Origin: Desulfuromonadales bacterium
GTDB taxonomy: Bacteria; Desulfobacterota; Desulfuromonadia; Geobacterales; Pseudopelobacteraceae
Direction of reading: 5' to 3'
Length of the DNA stretch: 42,951 nt
Assembly: GCA_016650295.1 (NCBI GenBank)
Contig: JAENWA010000062.1
Span: forward strand, 1 to 42,951
The translations under genes and the position numbers were made by a program. Shown here piece after piece: positions 25,146-33,425 of the stretch. Positions within the stretch are counted from its first letter, which is position 1, and every line of letters starts with the position of its first letter. The notes beneath the pieces were generated by a model, which made no database searches, had not been told where the DNA came from, and saw only the letters and a program-made list of their open reading frames with translations.

Positions 25146-25494
25146 TCGGATGACCCTTCCTTTTTAACATATCATTTATCATTTCAGTAAGCTCCTCCTC
25201 GGAACAGTAATCTGCTGCTCGAAGCAACTGCATATTCAATTCAGGGCGTTTTCGGAAAATCGTTCTTACTTCAGACTGAATGTTCATTTCGGCTTGTGCA
25301 GCATTCACCAGCACCCCATTTGCCAAGCCAAGAAACAACTCGATTTTTTTGACCACATCAAGAGATGGTGCTTTACGCCTTTCTTGTTCCATGTCGGAAA
25401 TGTAACTCAGCGATAGCCCTGCTGCTTGGCTGACCTCCTTCAAGGTCTTTTCTTGTTTTTTTCGAGCTTCCTTCAAGAGTTGCCCGAAACTCAT
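25132..25494 (-). CDS. XRE-family helix-turn-helix regulator
   Basis: This 120-aa protein begins MSFGQLLKEARKKQEKTLKE, a standard HTH_3 domain (residues 5-60) with recognition-helix region QAAGLSLSYISDMEQERRKAPS. The C-terminal half is helical (LFLGLANGVLVNAAQ, LRAADYCSEEELTEMINDML) and may dimerise. AAAGGAG precedes the ATG. The start of the ImmA-like gene overlaps its end, so the two are co-transcribed, the usual repressor and anti-repressor protease pair of mobile elements. Two copies of TTACGC-N7-GCGTAA flank its promoter, suggesting autorepression. Confidence 0.9.
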   Translation of the reverse strand: MSFGQLLKEARKKQEKTLKEVSQAAGLSLSYISDMEQERRKAPSLDVVKKIELFLGLANGVLVNAAQAEMNIQSEVRTIFRKRPELNMQLLRAADYCSEEELTEMINDMLKRKGHPNDVP

Positions 25495-25535
25495 GGCCGT
25501 ATCTCCTTTCTCCCGTAGTAGTCATGACATATCAG

Positions 25536-25554
25536 TTACGCAGCTTTTGCGTAA
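25536..25554 (-). promoter_or_regulatory. Operator 1 of the XRE regulator
   Basis: TTACGC (25536-25541), seven bases, GCGTAA (25549-25554): a perfect inverted repeat between the -10 box and the XRE start codon. Confidence 0.75.
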
Positions 25555-25558
25555 AACC

Positions 25559-25588
25559 ACTATACCTTTTGGTATAAATATGTGTCAA
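25559..25588 (-). promoter_or_regulatory. Sigma-70 promoter of the XRE/ImmA-like operon
   Basis: On the minus strand TTGACA (25588-25583), an 18-bp spacer and TATAGT (25564-25559). The spacer holds a second small palindrome, TATACC-AAAA-GGTATA. The promoter is framed on both sides by the operators. Confidence 0.75.
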
Positions 25589-25594
25589 GCACTT

Positions 25595-25613
25595 TTACGC
25601 TGATTTTGCGTAA
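25595..25613 (-). promoter_or_regulatory. Operator 2 of the XRE regulator
   Basis: TTACGC (25595-25600), seven bases, GCGTAA (25608-25613): the same inverted repeat as operator 1 with a centre-to-centre distance of 59 bp, placed just upstream of the -35 box. Confidence 0.75.
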
Positions 25614-25944
25614 GATCCTCATGGGTTCGCAAAGAGACGAAAACACTTCTGCATCTTGTGTTGTAATTTAAAATTAAACACAACATATAGAATAGTATTT
25701 GCAATGTCAACCTGTAATTATATAAGCAAATATCAGATATTTAAGGTTTTTGTATACAATATACACACAAGAAAGCGTAGAATATATTTTCAACACACAG
25801 CATCCCTAAATCTCGATGAAAATAGAGCTGAATATACAAACAGTCAGCCATGTTGTGCTGACCTTCATATCTTTAAGAAAATATTATGCAGAAGCTTACG
25901 TTCTATATTCATTTAAACGAGGGTTGGTGCGAAGTACTCAGGGG

Positions 25945-26036
25945 GTGGCCGAATTCAATCGGAATAGGTGGCCGACTTCAATCATATTGGGTGGCCGAGT
26001 TCAATCGGAATCAGTGGCCGACTTGGTGCGGAATCC
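25945..26036 (+). repeat. Four tandem 23-bp repeats (GTGGCCGA units)
   Basis: GTGGCCGA occurs at 25945, 25968, 25991 and 26014, exactly 23 bp apart, each followed by a variable TTCAATCGGAAT-like part. The last copy is degenerate. Similar GTGGCCGA/TTCAATCGGAAT repeats are, from memory, found at ends of some IS21-family elements, but no transposase is present. The rest of 25620-26285 is AT-rich and shows no gene that I can support. Confidence 0.75.
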
Positions 26037-26054
26037 GCAACTTCACTTCGTTAC

Positions 26055-26090
26055 AGCGTGTTCAGCACATAAGGCCTTGCTGAACACGCT
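26055..26090. repeat. Perfect 13-bp inverted repeat
   Basis: AGCGTGTTCAGCA (26055-26067) and TGCTGAACACGCT (26078-26090) around a 10-bp centre that contains AAGGCCTT. No T-run follows. It lies 18 bp after the tandem repeats. Confidence 0.7.
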
Positions 26091-26285
26091 TCCAGTCTGT
26101 TCCGTTACGACGGCGTCATATTACCGCGTCTGATTGCACTTAGTGTGGTTTTACCGGAAGATGATCAATAATCAGCCAAGCGGAACGAACAGAATTTCGA
26201 GGCATGCCAGCTGAAATAATGAAGTTGAAATATAATCAAAGCTGATTGGGCGGGAATTGACGCAGCCAACAGAAGGAATGACACA

Positions 26286-27068
26286 ATGCAAAACACTATT
26301 CTTGCCAACCTCGAACAAATTGAACAAGAGCAGAACGTTTGTATTCTCTTCGCCGTGGAGTCTGGCAGCCGTGCCTGGGGCTTCGCATCAAAGGACAGCG
26401 ACTATGATGTGCGCTTCATATATCTGCATCCGCTGGAATGGTATCTCTCAATCCGCAAACAGCGGGATGTGATTGAATGCCCCATATCCGGCGACCTGGA
26501 CATTAGCGGCTGGGACCTGCCGAAGGCACTCGGATTGTTTCGCAAGTCAAACCCTCCTCTTCTGGAATGGATTGGTTCTCCTCACGTCTATCTTGATCGT
26601 TACGGTCTTGCGGACCGGTTGAGGGAACTGATGACTGTTTATTACTCACCCAAACGCTGCCTGCTTCACTACCTGCACATGGCGCGGGGAAACTTCCGGG
26701 AATACCTGAAGGGGGAGACGGTACGTATCAAGAAATACTTCTACGTCCTGCGGCCCGTTCTGGCTTGTCTGTGGATAGAGAAGCACAACAGCATGCCGCC
26801 GACTGAATTCGCCGAATTGTACAAGGACGCAGGACTTTCGCCATCAATTTCAGCAGAGATTGACAGGTTACTGCTTCGAAAAATTGCAGGAGACGAGCTG
26901 GATATGGAGCCCAAGATTGAGGTAATCAATGCCTTTCTTGAGCAACAGATTGACCATTGTTCGGCCTTTGTTGAGGGTATGGAGATGGTGGATGTTGATG
27001 AAGATGTATTGGACGAGTTTTTCCGGGAGATACTGGGGAGGGTATGGAAGTCAGAACCGGCCATATAA
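26286..27068 (+). CDS. RlaP-like predicted nucleotidyltransferase
   Basis: This 260-aa protein has the polymerase-beta-type nucleotidyltransferase signature near the N-terminus: AVESGSRAWGFASKDSDYDVRF (about residues 25-46), with the GS motif and the DSDYD metal ligands. The downstream part (WDLPKALGLFRKSNPPLLEW, then YLHMARGNFREYL, KKYFYVLRPVLACLWIE) matches the COG3541/RlaP group, which is associated with RNA repair operons. The actual substrate of this protein is unknown. AGAAGGA precedes the ATG. It lies alone among defence genes; such proteins are frequent cargo of islands. Domain call is firm, the RlaP assignment moderate. Confidence 0.78.
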   Translation: MQNTILANLEQIEQEQNVCILFAVESGSRAWGFASKDSDYDVRFIYLHPLEWYLSIRKQRDVIECPISGDLDISGWDLPKALGLFRKSNPPLLEWIGSPHVYLDRYGLADRLRELMTVYYSPKRCLLHYLHMARGNFREYLKGETVRIKKYFYVLRPVLACLWIEKHNSMPPTEFAELYKDAGLSPSISAEIDRLLLRKIAGDELDMEPKIEVINAFLEQQIDHCSAFVEGMEMVDVDEDVLDEFFREILGRVWKSEPAI

Positions 27069-27193
27069 TCTGTACTTGAGAACTCAAATCAAATCGCCGA
27101 AATGAAAAGTTGTGGCGATTTTTGTTTAGCTTCAATATTGAGTGAAATTCATATAATATCGGTTGCGTTTCCAAATGCTGTCATGACCGGGAA

Positions 27194-27385
27194 ATGGCCG
27201 GCAAGAAGAGGCAGTGGTTTATCAAATTTGATGCGTTACTTAGGTCCAAACAAGGGAAAAAATGGGGCGGATGGGGAGTGGACGGCAAGAAGCTGGCGAA
27301 GAAGCAGAATGGACGGTTGTTGCAGGGGAGGACGTGGGATGCGGTGCCGTTAGCACCGACACCCAGCCAATGTTCTATAGTTTGA
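27194..27385 (+). pseudogene. Probable 3' remnant of a DUF5131 (phage Gp37/Gp68-like) gene
   Basis: The frame from 27194 to 27385 encodes WFIKFDALLRSKQGKKWGGW, then GVDGKKLAKKQNGRLLQGRTWDAVP. Its second half resembles the C-terminal tail of DUF5131 proteins (FFFKQWG..., GRLLDGRTWDEMP). Only this tail is present, with no ribosome site and altered residues at the FFFKQWG position, so it looks like a decayed fragment. It sits in the 427-bp gap between the nucleotidyltransferase and the Gabija-like pair. The comparison is from memory of the family. Confidence 0.35.
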
Positions 27386-27410
27386 AATTTCAAGCTCGTG
27401 AAGTGGGCGG

Positions 27411-27438
27411 TTGTTGCCTGTTTGAGATTTTGTAAAAT
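27411..27438 (+). promoter_or_regulatory. Putative promoter of the Gabija-like operon
   Basis: TTGTTG (27411-27416), a 16-bp spacer and TAAAAT (27433-27438), 58 bp before the start at 27496. A weak match. Confidence 0.3.
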
Positions 27439-27495
27439 GTGTAGCTCCGGTATTTATGTTTTCACCTTATGTTTTCTTGCACGCTAGGGGGCAAC

Positions 27496-29286
27496 ATGTA
27501 TCTTGATACGATTACGATAAGTAATTTTCGGTCATTTGATAGGATAGAAATCCCCCTCTGCAAGGACCTCACGGTTTTCGTGGGAGAGAATAATAGTGGA
27601 AAGAGCAATGCAATTGACGCGATTCGTCTTATCACTACTCCGCTCGGAGGCCGGCGTGAAATATACGCTGAGTTGACAGACATTCGGTTTGGTAGTGTTG
27701 ATCGTAAATTCGAGATTGAAGCGCTTTTCAGCCATCTGAGCCCACCTCAGCAGGGGCGCCTACTTTCAGCGACAACAGACCATTCGCTCGAATCTGTCAG
27801 GTTCGGGCTGGCCTATGACGACAACACAAATAGCTATCCGGTCAGGCCGACACTATGGGCGGGCAAGTCAAAAGGAACACCGGAACCCGGCTGCCACGAA
27901 ATGATTCGTCACGTCTATCTCCCGCCGCTACGAGATGCAAAACGTGTCTTGGCCTCCGGCAACCCGACCCGAATCTACGCATTATTGAAACATTTTCTTG
28001 ATAATGACGACCCCGACGAGCTCGCACAGATGCTTGCTCGAAACTCGACTAATCCGATTCTTGGCAAGGTCGATGTCGCAGTCGAAATAGGCCTTTCCGC
28101 TCTAACTTCCGGAGTTCGGCAGCAAGTCGCATCGCTCGGTTTTGCGAACGATGAGAAGCTCATTGACATTGCGCGTGACCTTCGATTTAAACTCGCTGAC
28201 CATGGCATCGAACCGGAGGACCTAAGATATTCGGGTCACGGATACGCCAATCTTCTCTACATGGCAACGATCGCGGTTGAACTGGAGAAGGTAAATAATG
28301 CTGATTTGACGCTGTTTCTGGTTGAGGAACCGGAGGCGCATTTGCATCCACAACTACAGGCCGCGGTTCTCAGTTTCCTTGAAGAGCAGGCCGAAAAGTC
28401 CAATATCGAGAAACCTGAAATTACAGGTCCGGCCGGCCAGATACAAGTTCTCGTTGCGACTCATTCCCCTAATTTGTCCGCTTGGGTCGAAAACAAGAAT
28501 CTTGTGTATTTCAGGTCATTCATGCCCACAGATTCTCTTCCGACAGCAGAGAAAAAAAAGGTTGAGAAGTCTGCGCTGCGCCGCTCAACACGTTGTATCC
28601 CCCTCGCAAAGCTGAATCTGACTGATGTCGAGCGCAGAAAGATAGATCGCTACCTCGATGTCACAAAATCCGCATTCCTGTTTGGCGGACGTGCCCTTCT
28701 GGTTGAAGGTATCGCCGAAGCCTTGCTACTACCGATCATCGCCAAGTATTTAGTTTTGAAGGACAAGCCCGAACAACTCAGATTGTTCCGATCAGCGGCC
28801 TTCGTACCGATTGATGGTGTAGACTTTTTGCCTTACGTCAAACTCCTATTAAGTCCATTCAACGGCGTCTGTATCGCTGATCGCGTCGTGGTCATTACCG
28901 ACGGCGACAAGACGAAGGCAACTAGCGGCAAATCCAATCCGGGAGAACTCAGGAAAATAGAGCTAGAAGGGCACGCGAAGGACTTTGGCTCATCTGCTTT
29001 TTTAGAGGTGATTGTGAATACGTATTCATTGGAAACCGAACTGATCACAGCCGGAAATGGCGACCTTCTGAAGACGGTCTATCTTGAACTGCATAAAAAC
29101 TCTGAAACGAAATGGGCGGATGCAGTTGCGAAAACCGGCGATGAACAGGCGAAGGAGATTCAAGCGCTCTTCGGTACAACTCGTAAGGGCGACTTTGCGC
29201 AAATCCTTGCTGAGAAGATAACCAAGGGCGCATTTTTCTTAGTCCCTACGTATATTAGGACTGCCATTGAGGCACTTGTCGAATGA
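27496..29286 (+). CDS. gajA: Gabija-like GajA: OLD-family ATPase/TOPRIM nuclease
   Basis: I use ATG 27496, behind AGGGGG, giving 596 aa starting MYLDTITISNFRSFDRIEIP; an ATG nine codons upstream lacks a ribosome site. The ABC-type ATPase part has Walker A GENNSGKS (residues 30-37), a signature-like SGHGYANLL (about 247) and Walker B LFLVEEPEAHLHP (about 273-285). The C-terminal TOPRIM part has ALLVEGIAEALLLP (about 400-412) and VVVITDGDK (about 463-471), the acidic residues expected for a metal-dependent nuclease. In Gabija, GajA cuts phage DNA when nucleotide levels drop. Its stop overlaps the start of a UvrD-type helicase gene (ATGA), the diagnostic gajA-gajB layout. Size is close to known GajA (about 580 aa). 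OLD plus UvrD pairs outside Gabija exist, so the label is strong inference. Confidence 0.87.
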   Translation: MYLDTITISNFRSFDRIEIPLCKDLTVFVGENNSGKSNAIDAIRLITTPLGGRREIYAELTDIRFGSVDRKFEIEALFSHLSPPQQGRLLSATTDHSLESVRFGLAYDDNTNSYPVRPTLWAGKSKGTPEPGCHEMIRHVYLPPLRDAKRVLASGNPTRIYALLKHFLDNDDPDELAQMLARNSTNPILGKVDVAVEIGLSALTSGVRQQVASLGFANDEKLIDIARDLRFKLADHGIEPEDLRYSGHGYANLLYMATIAVELEKVNNADLTLFLVEEPEAHLHPQLQAAVLSFLEEQAEKSNIEKPEITGPAGQIQVLVATHSPNLSAWVENKNLVYFRSFMPTDSLPTAEKKKVEKSALRRSTRCIPLAKLNLTDVERRKIDRYLDVTKSAFLFGGRALLVEGIAEALLLPIIAKYLVLKDKPEQLRLFRSAAFVPIDGVDFLPYVKLLLSPFNGVCIADRVVVITDGDKTKATSGKSNPGELRKIELEGHAKDFGSSAFLEVIVNTYSLETELITAGNGDLLKTVYLELHKNSETKWADAVAKTGDEQAKEIQALFGTTRKGDFAQILAEKITKGAFFLVPTYIRTAIEALVE

Positions 29287-31028
29287 TTGCGGAAGTGTTT
29301 AAACCTACCAAAGAGCAGGACAAGGTCATTCGCCACTCAGGATCGGCCTTCATAACGGCTTGTCCAGGAGCTGGAAAGACCCGCGTGATGGTCGAACGGG
29401 CTCGGGAGATACTGAGCTCAAGGTATGACGCCCGCGGAATTGCGTTCTTGTCATTTACGCGTGCGGCTGTATCGGAGCTGGAAAACAGATTGCGGCGAGA
29501 GGCTCTGCTGAGTTCTCCCGCTTTTCCCCATTTCATCGGAACATTCGATAGCTTTATTTGGCAGTTTTTCATAGCCCCGTTCGGGATTCCGGATACGGAA
29601 GCCGTACCCCATCTTATCCCCGATATGGGTAGCCGAATAGTTCAGCCCTTTGATAAAGCGCAGCCGCTTACTTTCTCATGCTTTGACCGTAGTACCGGCA
29701 AGATTGACGCCGCTGCAGCGATTCGATCAGGCTTTAACATAAGCAATAAAGGGCCTGCAATCATAAAGGCATACGAGACTTCCGCCAAAAAAATGCTCGC
29801 CCGGTTTCGTGAACGTGGTGAGCTGGACTTTGAAGATGCACGTGTGCTAGCAGTAACTCGACTTGCCAATGAGGATTTTGCCGTGCGGTTCTCTTTAGTG
29901 CTCGCTGCGAGGTTCAGCGAGGTTATAGTTGATGAGGCGCAGGACTGCAATCCAGCTGATTTAGAGATCATCAGATGGCTTCGCGATGCAGGGATTCCAA
30001 CTAAAGTGGTCTGCGACCCGCATCAATCGATTTATGAGTTTCGCGGGGGCATCACAGATCAACTTGTCTCTTTTGCCTATTCGTTCGACAAAAACGACCA
30101 GCTCGGTATGAGCGGAAATTTTCGCTCTAGCGACAATATATGCAAAGCAATTGTTATGTTGAGGGCAGTAGAATCCAGAAAAATAGTTGATGAACCTCTT
30201 GGCAAATACAAGCATGAGTTGGCGAATATCTATGTTTTATCGTATGCGGGTAATTCAGTTCCAGCGACGATCGGTGGGAAATTTGTTGAACTCTTAAATG
30301 AACTAAAAATTGACGTAGCCAGCGCCCCGGTGCTAGCCAAAACCAGAAACAGCGGCTCTAATGCAATAGGTCAGCCTGTGATCAAAACGACAAGGGATCT
30401 GACCTTCCGTCTTGCAGAAGCTGTCAGTGATTTCTATTTCGCAATCGATTTGGGCAACCAGAAGTCCGCGATCGAAGAGGTGCATAAGATCATTCTAGAG
30501 CTTGAAGGCCGTTTGTCGGGCAAGAGCTATCACCAGTGCGTTGTCGCTCACGACATAAAGTCGGATGATTGGCGACCGCAAGTATTGCATGTTCTGCGTG
30601 CACTCCGGTACGACCCCAAAGTATTTGCCGATGCTGATGTGTGGCACAGCCGGGCAAAAGAGCTTCTCGAGCCTTTTCTGCCTGCAAACAGTCCATCGAT
30701 ATCGCAGAAACTGAAGAAGAACCGAGATATTGCAGGGGTTCTGGTGGTCGCTCCTGTTGAATGCCCACCAGCAAAGACCATTCACTCGGTGAAAGGAATG
30801 GAGTATCCTGCTGTCTGCGTTGTGACCGTCGCTCAAAACGTGAAAGGCATCCTGGATTATCTCGAAACTGGCGCGCCAGTAGAGAAAGCCGAAACTGCCC
30901 GAGAGCTTTACGTTGCAGCTTCGAGAGCGCAACGCCTTTTGGTAATTGCGACCCCAAAGAGCCAATCCGCACGGTTCGCTGCGCACCTTCGAACCACTGG
31001 AGCCGCGGTCACAGTACTGGACATTTAA
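29283..31028 (+). CDS. gajB: Gabija-like GajB: UvrD/PcrA-type helicase
   Basis: This 581-aa superfamily 1 helicase starts at the ATG that overlaps the gajA stop by four bases. Motif I is ACPGAGKT (residues 25-32). Motif Ia is FLSFTRAAVSELENRL, motif II VIVDEAQDCNPADLE (about 214-228), motif III VVCDPHQSIYEFRGG and motif IV-like GNFRSSDNIC. Motif V is TIHSVKGMEYPAVCVVT and motif VI ELYVAASRAQRLLVI near the C-terminus. All helicase motifs look intact. In Gabija, GajB pairs with GajA in a large complex and is thought to sense DNA ends and use up nucleotides. It is somewhat longer than the well-known GajB (about 494 aa). No other gene lies between it and the type III methylase, which starts 41 bp later. 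Confidence 0.87.
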   Translation: MIAEVFKPTKEQDKVIRHSGSAFITACPGAGKTRVMVERAREILSSRYDARGIAFLSFTRAAVSELENRLRREALLSSPAFPHFIGTFDSFIWQFFIAPFGIPDTEAVPHLIPDMGSRIVQPFDKAQPLTFSCFDRSTGKIDAAAAIRSGFNISNKGPAIIKAYETSAKKMLARFRERGELDFEDARVLAVTRLANEDFAVRFSLVLAARFSEVIVDEAQDCNPADLEIIRWLRDAGIPTKVVCDPHQSIYEFRGGITDQLVSFAYSFDKNDQLGMSGNFRSSDNICKAIVMLRAVESRKIVDEPLGKYKHELANIYVLSYAGNSVPATIGGKFVELLNELKIDVASAPVLAKTRNSGSNAIGQPVIKTTRDLTFRLAEAVSDFYFAIDLGNQKSAIEEVHKIILELEGRLSGKSYHQCVVAHDIKSDDWRPQVLHVLRALRYDPKVFADADVWHSRAKELLEPFLPANSPSISQKLKKNRDIAGVLVVAPVECPPAKTIHSVKGMEYPAVCVVTVAQNVKGILDYLETGAPVEKAETARELYVAASRAQRLLVIATPKSQSARFAAHLRTTGAAVTVLDI

Positions 31029-31068
31029 GGAGAGGGTCTTGCCCCTCTAAAAAATAGGAGTTTTTCAT

Positions 31069-32859
31069 ATGCCGACACTGGAATTTAAAGGGAAACAGTT
31101 TGTCTATTCCCATCACTTGAGCGTGCCTTTCCGGGAGCTGAAGGTAGATGCAGCCAAGTCTCTGCCCGCCGAAGGCCAAAAACCTTCGCTGGACGACAAC
31201 CTGATCATCCACGGTGATAACCTGGAGGCGCTCAAGGCTCTGTTACCCACTCATGCTGGTAAGGTAGATTTCATCTTCATCGACCCGCCCTACAACACTG
31301 GCAACGAGGGGTGGTGCTACAACGACAACGTTCGTTCACCGTTGATGAAGGAGTGGTTGAAGAAGTCGGCCAATCCAGTGGACAAGGAAGACTTGGAGCG
31401 ACATGACAAGTGGTTGTGTATGATGTGGCCGCGACTGAATCTGTTAAAAGAGCTTTTGCACGAAGATGGTTTATTGTTTATTTCAATTGACGATAACGAA
31501 GCAGATAAACTTCAGGTAATTGTTTCTGAAATTTTCGGTGATGAATCTGTTCTCGGAAGATTTATTTGGAAATCTCGGCAGAATAAGGACAATAGAAACA
31601 TTACTGGCCTCTCAAACGACCATGAATATGTATTGATCATCGGCAAACAAATTGAAGGAGATACCCGTTCAGGAAATGGCTTCTCAAATCCTGACAAAGA
31701 TCTACGAGGAGCTTGGACAAGTGGCAATATGGTTGGTTTGGCCTCAAAAGAGGAAAGGCCCAATCTACATTATGATCTTCTTGATCCAGATACAAAGATC
31801 CATTATGGATGTCCTCCGAGAGGGTGGAGATACGATCCTTCAACGATGGATAAATTAATACAGGAAAAGCGTATTCTTTGGCCTACTTCAGCAACTGGAA
31901 GGCCACGAGAAAAATGTTTTTTGGATAACTTGCCTGAGAAAACAAATGCCTCAACAGTGATTGATAGACCTATATTTACGCGAAATGGCACTGATACCTT
32001 TGAAAGGATAATGGGGAATAGAAACTTCGCGTTTCCAAAGCCACCAGAGCTCATAGAATATCTTCTCGGGCAACATTATAATTCCAACGCCATAATTCTC
32101 GACTCTTTTGCCGGTTCCGGCACCACCGCCCATGCCACTATAGAAGCAAACAATAATGATGGCGGCAACCGCCGTTTCATCCTGATCGAGTGCGAGGAGT
32201 ATGCCGACACGTTGACCGCCGAGCGGGTGCGGCGGGTCATCAATGGCTATCCCTTCAGCGGTACACAGCGCGAAGAGTTGTTCAATGAGAAAATCACCTG
32301 GACCAATTTCTCCAAAAAATCACAGAAATTGCTTCTTCAGGTCGAGCATATCGAAAAAACTAAAGGCGCGGCCTTTGATACGGTAAAGAAGGAGATCAAG
32401 GACGGTGTGCTGACAGTTACCGGTGAGAGGAAGATTACCGAGACCGCGCCGGGTCTGGGCGGCAGCTTCACCTTCTGCACCCTGGGCGAACCGATTGAGA
32501 TTGAAAACCTGCTGACCGGCAAGGGATTGCCCGGCTTTGAGGCCCTGGCACGGTATGTTTTCTACACTGCTACCGGACAATCTCTGGAGAAAGTTGCTGA
32601 ACCGTCCACCAATGGTTTTGTCGGTGAGACCGAGTTATTCCGTATTCATCTCTTCTATCACCCGGATACCGCTTGGCTCCGTTCCAACGAAGCTGCACTG
32701 AATGCCGAACGGGTAGCGGCGATTGTTTCGGGGAACAAATCCGGCAAACGTTCCATTGTCTTTGCCGTGGCCAAGTTCATGAGTCAGAAGGAGTTGACCA
32801 AGGAACGCATTGAGTTTTGTCAGTTGCCCTATGCGGTACACCGTATTCTGGGGGCCTGA
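31069..32859 (+). CDS. mod: Type III restriction-modification DNA methyltransferase (Mod)
   Basis: This 596-aa protein is a beta-class amino methyltransferase: the catalytic motif FIDPPYNTGNEGW is near residue 70-82 and the SAM-binding motif SFAGSGTTAHA comes later, near 345-355. The middle segment (about 170-320) is the probable target recognition domain. LILIECEEYADTLTAERVRRVING-like sequence near 372-392 is typical of type III Mod. Mod methylates adenine in one strand of an asymmetric site and supplies specificity to Res. GAG-rich sequence followed by AATAGGAG precedes ATG 31069. It is the first gene of mod, DUF559, res; a palindromic repeat starts 24 bp after its stop. The target site cannot be read from sequence. 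Confidence 0.92.
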   Translation: MPTLEFKGKQFVYSHHLSVPFRELKVDAAKSLPAEGQKPSLDDNLIIHGDNLEALKALLPTHAGKVDFIFIDPPYNTGNEGWCYNDNVRSPLMKEWLKKSANPVDKEDLERHDKWLCMMWPRLNLLKELLHEDGLLFISIDDNEADKLQVIVSEIFGDESVLGRFIWKSRQNKDNRNITGLSNDHEYVLIIGKQIEGDTRSGNGFSNPDKDLRGAWTSGNMVGLASKEERPNLHYDLLDPDTKIHYGCPPRGWRYDPSTMDKLIQEKRILWPTSATGRPREKCFLDNLPEKTNASTVIDRPIFTRNGTDTFERIMGNRNFAFPKPPELIEYLLGQHYNSNAIILDSFAGSGTTAHATIEANNNDGGNRRFILIECEEYADTLTAERVRRVINGYPFSGTQREELFNEKITWTNFSKKSQKLLLQVEHIEKTKGAAFDTVKKEIKDGVLTVTGERKITETAPGLGGSFTFCTLGEPIEIENLLTGKGLPGFEALARYVFYTATGQSLEKVAEPSTNGFVGETELFRIHLFYHPDTAWLRSNEAALNAERVAAIVSGNKSGKRSIVFAVAKFMSQKELTKERIEFCQLPYAVHRILGA

Positions 32860-32882
32860 AAGCGCCCTGCGTGGCGAGAAAA

Positions 32883-32993
32883 TCCCCCTCCCTAACCCTC
32901 ACCCGCTGGGTGAGGGGACTTATAATCCTCCCCCTCCTGGGGAGGGAACGAAAAGCTCCTCCCCCCAGCGGGGGGAGGTTGGGAGGGGGGAGA
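32883..32993 (+). repeat. GC-rich nested palindromic repeat R1
   Basis: Starts TCCCCCTCCCTAACCCTC and ends GGAGGTTGGGAGGGGGGAGA, so the ends are inverted copies of each other. Inner palindromes include CCCTCACCCGCTGGGTGAGGG and TCCCCCCAGCGGGGGGA. It is homologous to R2 and more loosely to R3. R1 lies between mod and the DUF559 gene. Confidence 0.9.
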
Positions 32994-32996
32994 AGT

Positions 32997-33425
32997 TTGG
33001 CAATAGCGAGTAAGGAGCCAGCAACGGACACTCCAGCCAAAAAACTGTTCATACCAGCGCCCGTGCCGGTTCCGCTTCTTGAAGCGGCCCGCTCCTTGCG
33101 GAAAAATATGACAGACGCGGAGCAACTGCTCTGGTATTGTCTGCGGCGTAAACAGCTGGGCGGTTTCCGTTTTCGGCGGCAACATCCGTTTGAACAGTAT
33201 GTGCTTGATTTTTTCTGTTTTAAAGCTCGGTTGGTCGTTGAACTGGATGGCGGACAGCACAATTCTCCAGAGATTCATTTGCGAGATAAGGAACGGACTC
33301 TATTCCTGAAACAACACGGAATTCAGGTTGTAAGATTCTGGAATAATGAGGTGTTCAGTAATCTGGAAGGTGTGCTGCAGTCGATTTATGATGTGCTGCA
33401 AGAAAAAACCTCTCCCCCTCCCTAA
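32997..33425 (+). CDS. DUF559 (Vsr-like) endonuclease-domain protein
   Basis: The conserved part runs from about 33063: PLLEAARSLRKNMTDAEQLL, LRRKQLGGFRFRRQHPF, YVLDFFCFKARLVVELDGGQ and FLKQHGIQVVRFWNNEV, all hallmarks of DUF559, a PD-(D/E)XK-type fold related to Vsr repair nucleases. Asp in YVLDF, the Glu-Leu-Asp and the Gln are the likely catalytic set. The start is unclear: TTG 32997 has a purine-rich GGGAGGGGGGAGAAG before it (the end of repeat R1), while GTG 33063 would give a more usual DUF559 N-terminus but lacks a ribosome site. The last codons and the stop (33423) lie inside repeat R2. It sits between mod and res, where type III systems normally have nothing, and looks like an inserted unit. 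Activity is inferred. Confidence 0.8.
   Translation: MAIASKEPATDTPAKKLFIPAPVPVPLLEAARSLRKNMTDAEQLLWYCLRRKQLGGFRFRRQHPFEQYVLDFFCFKARLVVELDGGQHNSPEIHLRDKERTLFLKQHGIQVVRFWNNEVFSNLEGVLQSIYDVLQEKTSPPP

Noticed and set aside
25945-26036. Regular repeats that could suggest a CRISPR array
   Set aside because: The period is only 23 bp with no unique spacers between conserved repeats, and no cas genes are present.
25656-26133. Open frames in the AT-rich gap before the nucleotidyltransferase
   Set aside because: No ribosome sites, no recognisable protein pattern, and they run through the tandem repeats.
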